Assembly (NCBI GenBank): GCA_001557505.1 | Contig: LSAX01000011.1 | Span: 1,302,001 to 1,366,000, forward strand | From: Reticulascus tulasneorum | Taxonomy: Eukaryota > Ascomycota > Sordariomycetes > Glomerellales > Reticulascaceae | DNA: 64,000 nt | Reading direction: 5' to 3' | In this document: in pieces, positions 46,293 through 57,829 of the stretch | Layout of the letters: the number at the start of each line of letters is the position of its first letter | Position numbering within the stretch: position 1 is the first letter of the stretch | The notes under the pieces: generated by a model | Database searches by the model: none | What the model was told of the DNA's origin: nothing | The model's input: only the letters and a program-made list of their open reading frames with translations | Made by a program: the position numbers and the translations under genes

Positions 46293-48070
46293 TTACAATC
46301 GTGGAGGTATACTCAAAGGGTTTGTAAAAAAGCTATCAGGGTCATATTTCCTCTTAATCTGCGACAGTCTCTTTACGTTGGCACCATAGTATGACTCCAA
46401 CGGAGGCGACGAGATCTTGTCGTCCATATATCCAGCGTAAGAAGCAGCTCTGTGGCACGTTAGGGTCTGTGAATCTCCGTGACGGTGTATCGCAGTCAAA
46501 CTTACCCGATTTTAGGACGGAGGTATTTCTCCAAGTCGGCGAACCAACTCACGTATCCCTGGTGGACCGTCTCATCCAAGGAGCTGGTGACGATGACTTC
46601 GATGTGTGAATAGGCTTGCTCTCGCCACGCGAATGCAGCAGTTCCTGTGCTAGCGAGGTTCCATGCATGCCATTCGATCCATCCCGCAGCCTCGTCAGGT
46701 AAGACGTCCAGTCTGCTGATGAGGTTTTGAATCGTCGGGAAAGAAAGCTTCTTTTGTTTCTGCTCGAAGAACGACTTCGACAGACGGCGGAATCGCGTCC
46801 ATGGCTGTGCCTGCGGTTGTCCCGGCGCCTTTGTCTGCTGGTCGTAGGTGTATTGCGAGTTGTTTGCAACTTTTATGAACGGTTGCTGGATTGTGTTCAA
46901 CGCGAAGGGAGCATATTGCGCCACGACCTCATCCGGTAGACATTCGTTGACAATGTATCCGAACATTCGAGCATTATTGGTGTTGCAACCTCCTGATAGC
47001 CATACAACCGGCTTTCCGATCTGCACAAGGCCTGACTCGTCTATAAGGCCTTGGAGCTTCTCCTTGGAGCACCCAAGACACCATCCCAGTACTTCTGTTC
47101 GGTTCTTGAAGATGTTTATCTGGGAGCTGAAAGCATTGTCTGCTTTGGGAGCCCATGCATGGAACGCTTTGGCCACGTCGGCTCGAGTCCCGGGCTCGTT
47201 GTATTGGAGGAGTACCATAGCAGACCTCGGGAAGCTGAAGAGCTTCAGGGTCCACTCGACAACGATACCGTATGTGCCACCGCCGCCGCCGCGAATCGCG
47301 AACCAAAGATCGGCGTTCTGGCTTGGGGAAGCGGTGACGATCTGACCATCAGCTTTGACGACCTTGGCTGCTACTACGTTGTCGACTGCGAGGCCAAGCT
47401 GACGCATCTGCATGTTGAAACCTCCGGCTCCCAAGAAGCCAGAAATACCAACAGTAGGGCAGATTCCAGAGGTCCAGGTGAGATTTTGCTCACCCAGCAC
47501 AGTGAGAAGAGCACCGAAACGCAGACCGCCGCCGACAACAGCAGTCTTCTTGTCTGTGGCAATGACAACATCATCGATGTGCGAGATGTCAATAACCAGA
47601 GTGTCCGAGAGTGCAGAATATCCCACGAAGCTAACCATCTGTCAGAACATTGCTCATCGCGGCCAAATAACATCAAGAGAAGAACTAAATTCTCCAATGA
47701 TAATAATAGAGAGTAGGGACTTACTGGTGTCCTCCAGTTCTTGGGACTGCCTTGATGCCGGACTTCTTTGCACATTGCACTAGCTGTCCAACCTCGGACG
47801 ACTTCTCTGCAAATGTGATGAGTGTGGGAAGCTGTGTAAACCTAAATCCAAATGAGTGACCTTGAATTATTCAATACTTTCAAGGTAATCTTACTGGATG
47901 GTTTCGCCAAGGCGTGCATCTGTGTACTGCTCATCACCCGGTGCCACTATCCTCTGCGCAGCAGTTGCGCCAAGCACCTTCTCAACACAGCTCCTCAAGT
48001 CCCTCTTCGCGTTTGGAGCCGCGAAAGCTGCTCGCGCCAAGAGCGAGACGAGTAATAGCGAGAGCTGCAT
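46293..48070 (-). CDS. secreted BBE-type FAD-linked oxidoreductase
   Basis: Berberine-bridge-enzyme-like oxidase, a family that oxidises sugars, alkaloids or polyketide intermediates outside the cell or in secretory vesicles. Four exons (48070-47895, 47841-47725, 47630-46506, 46449-46293) give 524 residues. The signal peptide is MQLSLLLVSLLARAAFAAP. The FAD domain (PCMH type) shows VPRTGGHHF, whose first His (~97) is the likely 8-alpha flavin link, and GICPTVGISG with Cys ~155 as the likely 6-S link, so flavin is probably bicovalent. GGGGGTYGIVVEWTLK is also typical. The C-terminal BBE motif is SYYGANVKRLSQIKRKYDP, then FFTNPLSIP. Intron ends at the second and third junctions were picked because only they keep frame; nearer AG sites do not. 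Confidence 0.9.
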
Positions 48071-51000
48071 GATGTACGAAAGGAGATGCTCCGGTCACAG
48101 CAGAATGGGCAAGCGAGAATTCCAGGAACCCGCTCCGGAGGGTGGCGGCTCTCATGTTATATACATGATATGACATTCCCCCCTTTTCCAGCGACTTCAA
48201 CCTACCAAGCTAGCTTCCTGGTTTTACTTGGCGTGGTGCGCCTTCCCGACGGTCGCGGGTAGAAGGTAGTGGATTCGAACCGGATCGGACAAGAATAGTC
48301 AGGATTTGAGGCGATGCATTAGCGAGAAGCAACAAATTTCCGTCTACTTTACACGTATTTAGTAGCACGGCCCGCTGCATTTTGCCTTACCTCAGCCTTG
48401 AACTGTAAGGGCTGTTCCGCAGGCGAGCGGAATGAGGCTTTGCCGGCCGGGGCATCGGAAGTCGTCAGATCTGGGGTTCCTGTGATTGGCTGGAGAACCA
48501 TGCCCCCCGCCGACAATCCACGGAGATCACGGCGGTCGCCCGACATCAAGGTACGTTTCCATCAATCAGAAGCTCGAATTGGACTGAATCTACTGGCAGC
48601 TCATGCTAACAACCTTGAGTTGTAGTATTTTCTGCGTTCATAAAACTATTCTCGAGTTCCACCGTATTTGGCCCGTCTTACCTGCGGTCGGGATCTGCAG
48701 GACCAACGCGTCAGTTAGACCAATGCTCGTGGGACAACAGCTCCTTTGAAAACGGAGGGAGGCGCTTTTTGCAATGAAAGTAGGAACATATAAGGTCAAT
48801 GCATCTCTGTGCCTTGAATTCAGTTTGGCCAAGTTTCGATTCACAATCAAAACCCAGATGCGGAGGTGTTTCGGCTTGCTCCCGGAGACGGGAACCCGGA
48901 CGTGCAGCCAGCAACCGAATTGCGACACATTGAGCTTGAACTAGAGCCAAATAACACAGGGAACAGTAGTCGGGTAATGTTCCGATGACTGTATTGCGGC
49001 TAATTCTACTATCAGATGCTAGATCCTAGTTGGGGAAACTGACCAAGAGAGGCAATTCAAATGCGACACGACTGTCGCTACGCAAAGGAATGGAGAAGGA
49101 TAACAAGGGAGGACAAGGATTCGGCATTCCAGATTGATCGGATGAACTACATGGCCAAGAATTCAAGGGTAACATTTGGGAATGCCCTGGAACAGATCAA
49201 CTGTTCTGCCGGATTCCTGTAAGCGAATCTGACTTGCAGTTTGGGCCACAGCAACGAGATCCAAAAGGCGGTGTCAGTAGCCTCAACGGTCTCGCCGTGC
49301 AGCAGCTGTCAGTCATGGACCGGGTCCTCATTCGGGAAAATCGCCAACGAAAGGCCCGAGGGAGGTGTTCAACCAGGTTCGAACCGTAAGGGTCGTGCCT
49401 AAGGCAACCCTGCATCCTCGCTGTGATAAAGGTAGGAGACCTCACTGACATGGTTCGGGTCCGACCGCAATATACAGTTGGATGGTAAGTTCGTAAGCAA
49501 CGCCTAAAATAAAGCCAGCTCAATGTGCAAAAATATGAGTTTGAGCACAATGCAAAATCTCGTTGATAACATACTCCTGTGGAGAGTCGGTGAGAGTACG
49601 GTAGAGATGGTGCCATGTGAGCGACGTCTGTGCCCACATACCTCCGTCGGAGGAGGATGCTCTGATGAAAGCAAATAACTACGGAAAGAAGAAACTACAA
49701 ACTGTTCTCAAACGTGATTCAAGGATGTTATGGAGAATCGTGAACTAAAATCACACGCTCGTTCACGGGTACGAATCCGTTTCATGAGCATGCCAAACTG
49801 GGACGGATTTGCAAAGGAACGGGGCGCATCAATCACCACCAAATATAGGAGACGGTGGGCGCGGACGGCGAAGGAATTGATGAGCAGCAAAGTTTCAGCT
49901 CTTGAGGCTCTGCAGTAGTCCACCCGACTCACCGGGGCTCTGCCACCCATTGGGATGTAATGTATCAATGGGCCACGTTAGCCTACCGTCGCGACTCGGC
50001 ACTTCTCTTCTTGGCAATTACTCCCAATTGGGTAACAATGGGATTAACAAATGTCCCTAAATCCTCCAGAGAGCCACAGACAATCCTTCGGCACAATTAC
50101 GTACTATGCCTCCACGATTCGTGTCGTGTGCTTGGCATGAGCTGATTCAGGGTGAACGAGCCTCATTGCCGAAGATGCGCAATCCTCCCCTCTCAGCGGA
50201 GAAGACTGCTATCTTCTCTTTCGCTTACAGAAAAACCCAACACAGAATTGGCAGCTTGTGGTGATCTGCAGAAATATTCCCAGTTGCAGACCAGTCAAGG
50301 TACCATCCAGCCGAAGTTATACTACGTAGTAATTGATGCCTTGCAGGCTTCATCCAGGACCCACTCGGCCGAGACAAGGGGTTGTAGATGAGTGCTTTTG
50401 ATTGGAAGAGGGTTCATGGCCCCGAATATGTCTCCTTAATCCAACGCTGCCATTTCAGACAAGGATACTTGGGGATGCATCTTCTAAAGATCCCATTTAG
50501 GCAAATCATACCATTACTTCATACTCGCTCAAAGCAACACCGAGCCTAGCGATCCCAATAGAGCGTCTGCTTGGCTGAGATAAGTTGTTCACAAGAAGCC
50601 GTGGCAGGGATTCATATCACATGAACTATTCAGTACTTACAAAGAATATCACGCATAAGCATACCATGCAGAAGACTTGTTTTGTAAGTGACACCCCTCC
50701 CTCGAGGATCCAACCTTACGCAAGCTGCGTTACGAGGGACGGTCCCACTTAGACAAGACCAAGCCTTCTTGCTGGGACCAAATCTCACCAGTATAGCGAA
50801 CTTCAACCAGAACAATTTATGCTGAGCTTGTTCAAGTGGGTGAGTAAGCCTTGGTCTCTAAGCTGACTCCGTGATACGGAATCGGGCATGTCTTACTAAC
50901 CCCGAGAGCCAACATCTCCATATCCACAGATCATCATGCAGTAAAGCAATGCACGTCAAATCACATGATGCCTCTGGGGTTCTCGCTAGTCTAGGTCCGT

Positions 51001-52289
51001 CTGGATAGTTGGTGGAAAACGGTGTTTTGCCAAGCCGGCTCAAGAGTTTTGTTTACCGCTGCATCTAGCCAGGCCGATTCAAGTTGTCATACGCCATCTC
51101 GAGAAGCGTCCGCCGTACCCAAACGGAATACTCCCCAGGACCCATTGGAGCTGGAAAGCTTAGCATCGCTTAGCATCTAGACCTTTCTCATATTCAGAAG
51201 TGGCCTCGCCCACTCTGCCCATGATGAATTACCGTTGTTGGGGTCATCGTTCTCTGGTATTCGTTCGTTCTATTTTCCGTAGCTAGATGGAGATTGGTCT
51301 TCACCTTTGTCTCTGCCGCTCATCCTGAACAGCACAAGTTAAGGAGCATGTTACTAATCGTACTTGTTTTCGCGGCAGCTGCGATGCTGCCCTCAAGTTG
51401 ACGAAGGGAAGCAATATCCGAATGTACAATGGACAAGGCTTTTCCCACGATCTCGGCGGTACTTATGAATATGCCATGAGACTACTCGACTTATTTGTAA
51501 GATTTAGTTCCTACATGCTAGCATCTTTGCCATCAAGTGCTCACAGTGTACAATGTCTGGATACGAAGTAATCAGCGTAATGAAGCTTACCTCGAAGTCT
51601 GTGAAAATGTGAGGTCTTTTGGCAGCGGCATGGTATGTGTAATACCATCGGTTGCTTTGCCTCTCCCGATCGGCGCCACCGAATCATTGTAGCAATTCTA
51701 CGCTGTTGGTAGGGGATGGCCTGCATCCTTGTCTGCGTTCCCCTGCTCAATGCTTGCGTCAAGCTAGGGAGCTTGTCACAGAGATAGTCTTCGAGCATCC
51801 AGCAAACGAGAATATTTCGGAGGAAATAAGATCGCCGGTGCTCCTGACTACACCACACACTCTTTGAATGGCCCAGTCACCGCCATTTTGAAGAAGCTCA
51901 TGCCTACTTACCACACAGATCTCATTTCCGCTGCGCATACGTTTACAGTATCCCATTTGCATTGGACCCTTGTCGCGGTAAGGTACGGATGGCTTTTGGT
52001 GTGCTTGTGTTACTTGGACTTGTGGATCTTTGTAGCTATTGTGTCACCCGGAGATTTTGAAAAGCACAGAGGAAGAGCTCCGAAGCGGAACCGAAGACTC
52101 ACTCCTGCAAGGTCGCATGGTAGAGACCAGTCTATACTACGCTGGTATGGAACCAATGAGCTTGCACAGCAAATGCTGCCATCCTCGGGACCAACATTAT
52201 GATCCTAATAGGCTTTAGTCGTCTCCATCAGCCCAGACCTGACACACCGCTATCTAAGCAACTTTTCAGACTTAGATGTCTAGCTGCCG

Positions 52290-52404
52290 AGCCGCTAGAT
52301 CAACGATGAGAATGAGCTGATCCGCTTCGACAACCAGGGCAGTGATGCTGTCAAGTTCATGCCGTTCGGAGGTGGATGCTACTGCTGCTCCGCGACAAGA
52401 TGAG
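52290..52404 (+). pseudogene. cytochrome P450 relic (heme-binding loop)
   Basis: A plus-strand frame reads NDENELIRFDNQGSDAVKF followed by MPFGGGCYCCSATR and a stop at 52402-52404. FMPFGGG is the start of the P450 heme loop (FxxGxxxCxG); the expected CPGR is replaced by CCSATR. The preceding acidic stretch resembles the segment just before the loop in fungal P450s. Upstream sequence (~51400-52250) may hold more of the gene but is too decayed to assign. Confidence 0.42.
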
Positions 52405-53861
52405 TAATCTTATGTTACGCCTGTCCCTCATCACGCTCCTTGGCCATTATGACATCAGCTGGGCAAGCGCGGATGTCTCCAACAGTAGACTTCGACAATC
52501 TCGATCTCGACAAAATTGGAAGTGCATGGTTGAGGGGAGTGGCTGGAGTTAAGAATTCTGGGCGGACACAGCAATGCCGGACACGATCGGCGAATGCTGG
52601 GATGTGCTTGAATAAGCTTAATTTGAGGATTCCCGAGAAACGCCGGCAGATGGCGAAGTCGTGATCGGAGCTAAAGATGCAAAAGGTCTTTGTGTAACGG
52701 AGGTGCATGCCGGCAGGGATAGTGACAGTTTGCGGTGAGAGGGGAGATCGGCCCGAGTTTGCAAGGTAGGAGAAGAGAGTAATATGGGAAATCACAATGA
52801 ATAGTGAACAAAGTTTCTTTGCAGCAGCTGAAATGCCAGGTGATAAAATCAGAAACACCAAGAGAGCCTAACCAAGCACACTGCCCCGGAGATCGACAGT
52901 GGCTCTAAATACAGATAGGTAGAAACGTAATACTCGGGTCGACTGGTATCACCGAACCCATCCAGTCGTGCGATTGCCGCCTGCATCACGATCCAGACCC
53001 AGGAAACCGCCCAGGCTTCCACAAAAGCAACGTGGGAAGACAGCCCCCAAAGCCCCCAAAGCCCCACGGGAAATTCCAGTCGAGAAGGGCATGTCAGAGA
53101 GTATTCTCCGCGATTGGTGGGGTGACCCCACCCCACAGCTTTCGACGGAACCAGACACACGAACCAGAACCGATCCCCCGCGGTGTGCTGGGGGTTGGCA
53201 ACGGAGGCTGGATCGAGATGGGCGACGGATGGTGGTCTGCTGACGTCACAAGCTGTGTAAGTTTAGCTCGGACTTCGCGTTGGAACGGCCGAGGCATGGA
53301 ATTGCCGACGAGCGTAATGAAGCGTAGGCATGCGGTGTGTCGTACAGATCGTGTGCGTCCGAGATTGGCGGAACGAAAGGCGTGGTGCGTAGGAGGCTAG
53401 GTGGATCGCCTGGGGTTGGAGGGGGATCGTGCGGGTCGGACAGGTCGGGCAGGTCGGGCTGTTAGGATGGGTTGTGAATAGCCTCATGTTCTGGAGACGG
53501 TGAGGTTATTCCGCCGAGATTATACCGTTCGTCACGGGTGACCTCTCTGACAGCTCGGAAGTTAGCCTCCCCAATGAACTTCATGAGACTCGTGGAAAAT
53601 GGGTTTGGGGCATTCGTCACACTATTGGCAATCGTACGAGGATTGAGAAGAGACGATGTTGTAAAATAATTTTTTTGGATCCTCAAATCTAGACATTTCA
53701 GTGAATTAAGTCTACCGGAGTGTCCATGCATAATAAAATCGTGACTTTTCCTGAACACCGTCAAATGCGACCCAGAACGCCACCATGCATGCATCTTTCC
53801 AGCGCGGGAGTCCTCCGCTCTATGATCTTGAACCACCAGGGCAGGGTATTGAACAATAACC

Positions 53862-53877
53862 AAAAAAAAAAAAAAAA
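53862..53877 (+). repeat. poly-A tract (16 A)
   Basis: A run of 16 adenines a few bases past the stop codon of the minus-strand thioesterase gene, where it reads as T16 in the 3' flank. Confidence 0.85.
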
Positions 53878-53880
53878 TCC

Positions 53881-54249
53881 TCATTGCAACCCTTCGAGAC
53901 AGCTCCTCAGAATTCCGCTCAGCTCGCCGACACAGTGGGGCTCGAATGCGCCATCGTGGTGTCCACTGAATGGCACCGTCTCGAAGTTCCTGAATCGCTT
54001 CTTGTCCCAGCGCATCTGCTCATCTAGCATCGCGTTCCTAATGAGCAATAGGCCTTCCTTGGCATGCTTGCTCACAACGCCGTCGGTGGGGAGGACGAGC
54101 TGGCATTTGACGAGGACGACGTCGAAGTTGGACCGTACATTCTTGGGGAGGAGCTCGCCGGGTTCGACGAGGGAGATGAGGTACATGCTCTTGTGGATGT
54201 GCATTTTGATCTTTTGGATGAAGTCCCGGAGTTGAGGGGCTTCGCTCTC

Positions 54250-54297
<48 letters not shown>

Positions 54298-55005
54298 CTC
54301 GTCTGAATCGCAGTCTGACTCTGCGTCGCTGCTGCATGCTGGCGATAATGGAGTCCCAGGCGTCCAGGCTGGGGTCTCGCTGGGGCTCTCATCCGGCGAG
54401 TCGTCATCACCGTAGTCACTCGATGAGGCAGAACTGTAGCTGTTGGATCTGAATGTGCCCCATGTGTTGGTCCGCCCTTTCGCACCAAGAAAATCGTCCG
54501 CATCGATATCGCTGATGACTGGCGAAGAAATTGGAGACTCTGCATCGAGTTGCAGACCACATGCAATGGTCTTTTCGAATGTGAGGCGGGAGATGTCCCT
54601 GTGGCTCTCGGGAGAAGAGAATGGGGGGAAGGCTTCGGGGTTAGCGGAATCAATCATGATAACTTTGATGATTTCCTCTTTCTGTGCTTGGAGAATATGC
54701 GCCATGAACATGGCAATCATGCCACCCATCGACCATCCACCAAGTAGATATGGGCCTTCGGGTTGGATGGCTTGGATCTTGCGGACGTATAAAGCCGCGA
54801 GCTCTTTAAGTGAGGAGGGGAACTTGTAGTTATCGTTGCCAGCGCAATGCATGGGAGAAGTAATACCATAAACAGGACGCTCGCTATCTTCACTCAAGGC
54901 CTCGAGGCGCAAGAAGGGAAGAGCAAGGCCAGAAACTGCGTGAACTATGAAAAATGGAGTGAGGTTGGATGTTTCGTCACCCTGAAGGAGAGTGATGACC
55001 TCCAT
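53881..55005 (-). CDS. stand-alone PKS/NRPS-type thioesterase with acidic repeat insert
   Basis: Intronless, 374 residues, alpha/beta-hydrolase of the polyketide/peptide synthase thioesterase family. The oxyanion strand FFIVHAVSGLALPF is followed by the nucleophile elbow GGWSMGGMIAMF (Ser ~92), the acid-strand segment VIMIDSANPEAF (Asp ~119), and the C-terminal His in PFSGHHDGAF (~350). Between the lid and the last third sits a low-complexity insert: Ser-rich, then SDEEDEDEDEDEDE (~232-258), coded by a hexanucleotide repeat. Stand-alone enzymes of this type release or edit products of a synthase acting in trans, but no synthase is in the window. The insert is not part of the fold and is strain-variable by nature. 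Confidence 0.85.
54251..54292 (+). repeat. TCCTCG hexanucleotide repeat, seven units
   Basis: Seven perfect TCCTCG units plus imperfect flanks (to ~54304), in frame within the thioesterase gene, where the minus strand reads alternating Glu and Asp. Unit loss or gain would change length without breaking frame. Confidence 0.9.
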
Positions 55006-56391
55006 GTTGGGCCCGGTTCGCCGTGAAAGCCTGAGCTTGGTTATGGGTTTCGTAGGGGGGAGGGGTCAGTTTTGTATATTACTCACACGCGGGGATGACG
55101 ATCGGAGGTGAAGGTACTGCGGAAAGGGGAAAGAAGGCTGAAGCACGTTCCAGGAGGAGACCCAATGCGACTTTGTCGAAACGACTTGTTCTAGAAGACT
55201 GAAGAACACACGCTGCATGAGACGCTTGATGGTATTTGATCTTCTTGGCCATTCATCCGCCTTCACACTCTTCTTTAATATCATTTTCAACAAACATCGT
55301 CGAAGCCGCTCCGGGGGCGAATCGCTGTAGACCGGTACTCCTAGGAAGCGAACATGTCGATGGGCGCAATAGTAAGATGAGACTTGATCCATAGCGAAGC
55401 AGGGGTCCCGTTTTCGATGCTTAGCAAATAGGTCCATGGAGCCTCGCTAACTCCGCATGGAAAGCCTCCGTGTAAACAGAATGGTCCCAGGCAAAGGGTA
55501 CGGATCTCGATTCAACCGCTGTCAGGTGCCAGAGTTCCCTCTTTGGACACAGGCGGAGGTCCTTCATGCCGCCTCTAGCCTGAGCCGCGTTGATCTGGGA
55601 AGTGCGCCGGCCCAATACAAGGAGTGGTTCCGAAGCAAGGAGACCAGGGGTGCTCTCCCCACAAACGACCGGCAGATGGCAAATGCAAGACGGACGATGA
55701 TGTCAACCATCGGAGAGGCTCGTGGGGTTCTGGAACTGTCAGTGGAACGAAGGGAGCAGTGCCAGGCGTCCATTTAGAAGGGCGCGTCTTCCAGAACGCG
55801 CAAGGAACATTCGATGCATGAACCAATCGAGTGTCCTGGTGTGATGAAAAGACGTGTGGCCAATACGTATTGATGGATGGGGTTGCACCGCATTCGCTTA
55901 AGCGACTGTTCCACCGGGCTTCCATGAATGTTCTATCGCGCTAGAAACTCTATTCCTGTCCCTGCCCACCCGGAAGCCATTCCGCCCAACGACACCACAG
56001 CAACAGCAACAACACAGCACCGCGCTGCAAAGAAGAGCATCCATAGCTCATGAGCTGACTGATGGAGCGGTGCGCCGCGGGGCTGGGGCACTAGCCAAGC
56101 TAATAGCTCTCACTCGTGTGGGTTTCCCAGCTTGGAAGCCACAGCACGCTTGTGCCTCCGTGGTGCGGCGGAAACGGAGGTGAAGACTGCTTGGCCGCTA
56201 AAAAAAAGGAGGAAGACGAAGGAGAGCCTCCGTGAGCCTGAAAACGTTTAAAAAGGGCTATTTGCCTCCCCGTGGAATCACACTTGAGATTACCAGCCAC
56301 TCACCTCCTCAGCTCCATTTGAACAGCTAGAGCTTCCTTGACAGCTTCCAGTTCTAGAAGGCGCGAAATCGAAAGCGGCGATATCGTCAAG
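55006..56391. other. intergenic region, divergent promoters
   Basis: 1.39 kb between the thioesterase (-) and protease-like (+) start codons. Open frames on the minus strand (55437-55066; 55925-55575) and plus strand (55457-55777) have no recognisable features and overlap each other. Sequence just before 56392 looks like a 5' leader. Confidence 0.45.
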
Positions 56392-57829
56392 ATGCGTTAC
56401 TCCCAACTCTCTTTTCTGTTGCCCCTCTTGGCCGGCTCTGCTGAAGCCGGCAAGATGGTGGCCCCACGGACTCGAGGTGCAGACCGATATGACATGCCAG
56501 TCACGTGGAGCCCGTTCGGATTCTTGTCAACGATGAAGGTCGGAACTCCTCAGCTGGAGATTCCAATCTTCGTCGACTGGACTTGGATTAGCCAGTATGT
56601 TCTCTCACCAAAGTGCTATGGGAGCCAGGATCCGGAGGCGTGTCTCCACCCGCAACAAATCTACTTTGACCAAGCCAAGTCCACGACCTATAAGGACAAG
56701 TCAAAGCCATACCCGAGCCGAACGTGGCTCCCGAACCACTTCTTTTTCTGGCAACCGTTGACTGTCGATTACGCGCAAGAGAGCCTTCAAATCGGCCCTG
56801 TCACTTCTGATGTAATTGTTCAGCTCTCAGACACCGAGTTTGACCTCTCTGCATTCCCTTACCCTTTCTCTGGAGTCTTTGGTCTCTCCCCAGTGTTCAG
56901 AGGCGATAATGGTAAGCAGGTCCAGCTCCGAAGGAACCTATTGAGACGGAGAATGCTGACCAGGACAAGCCTCATACCAATCGCCCTTCTACCAACAATG
57001 GGCGAAGGGTCTCTGGAAGAAGCCTACCATTGGCTTCGTGTACTGCTTTGAGGAAAGCCAGAAGTCAGTATGCGGCGGAGCCGATGGAATCCAATCGATC
57101 GGTGGAATTCGCAGCGATCTCATCAAGAATGACAAGATCTACTGGTATGAGAACAAGCGTATGTTGTGCTCCGTACCAAACCTGTCTCTTCCAGACCCGC
57201 CTGACAACGCTTGGCAGACTACCCTGACGTGAACACGCTGGATTTCGAGTACACGCCCGGCATTTTCAACTACTGGGCCACCGAGCTCAAGCAGCTCAGG
57301 ATAGGCGGAAAGGTCCAGAAGATCACGCGAACCTCTAAGGACTCGGGCAAGGGAGCCATCTTCGACCACGCCAGCTACGGCAAGGGCACGCCGTTGACGG
57401 AGAACGCGTACAAGTACCTCGTCAAGCTCACAGGCGGCAAAGTTCTCGATCTTGCGGACCCCACCGTCGTCAACAACGGCAACCAGACCAAGTACGCCGT
57501 TGACTGCAACAGCACGAGCTCATTCCCTTCAATCGGTTACACATTTGAGGGCCACGACAAGGAGTGGGTGTTGTCGGGTAAGCAGTATATCCAAGTGCTG
57601 GCTGATGGCACCTGTGCATTGGACGTTCGGGTCCTTGCGGATGGTGACAGATTCATCGGCAACTTCGGCGAAACCTTTGCCAAGACTGCTTATATGATCA
57701 TGGACTTTGAGAAGGTCCGGGTTGGTCTCGCAGACATCAAATGGTGAGAGAGATTCCGTAGCCACGTTGCCTCATTTGCCCTTGTCGAGCCGCACTAACA
57801 ATTACAATAGGCCCAGCGGCGATTGCTAG
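56392..57829 (+). CDS. secreted aspartic-protease-fold protein lacking both DTG motifs
   Basis: Four exons (56392-56911, 56970-57158, 57218-57743, 57811-57829) give 417 residues. The signal peptide is MRYSQLSFLLPLLAGSAEAG. The fold is pepsin-like (A1): VGTPQLEIPIFVDWTWIS, where the first D-T/S-G is D-W-T-W (Asp ~62), and later SGKGAIFDHASYGKGTPL, where the second is D-H-A-S (Asp ~286). FSGVFGLSPV and the late FIGNFGETFAKTAYMIMDFE correspond to family strands, so the fold is complete while both catalytic triplets are altered. It is probably a pseudo-protease acting as inhibitor, decoy or binder. The last exon codes only W-P-S-G-D-C plus stop and depends on a short intron; without it the protein ends at W-stop. 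Confidence 0.85.

Larger units (their letters stand above)
48071..53880. other. 5.8-kb gene-poor region with P450 relic
   Basis: No intact gene. Frames are short and random-looking; the longest, on the minus strand at 49197-49637, has no family features. A cytochrome P450 relic is visible near 52290-52404. A 16-base A run at 53862-53877 abuts the 3' end of the thioesterase gene. Confidence 0.5.

Noticed and set aside
48268..48284. GGATTCGAACC, reverse complement of a tRNA B box
   Set aside because: No A box or foldable acceptor stem at the right distance on the minus strand.
49372..49384. GGTTCGAACC, B-box-like on the plus strand
   Set aside because: Upstream sequence has no A box and no cloverleaf could be drawn.
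54038..54653. Arg-rich and Thr/Arg repeat frames on the minus strand inside the thioesterase gene
   Set aside because: Alternative-frame readings of the GAGGAC-type repeat; the Glu/Asp frame belongs to the conserved hydrolase.
55066..55925. Minus-strand frames upstream of the thioesterase as a missing synthase fragment
   Set aside because: No acyl-carrier Ser motif (DSL/DSI) or synthase domain signature could be found.
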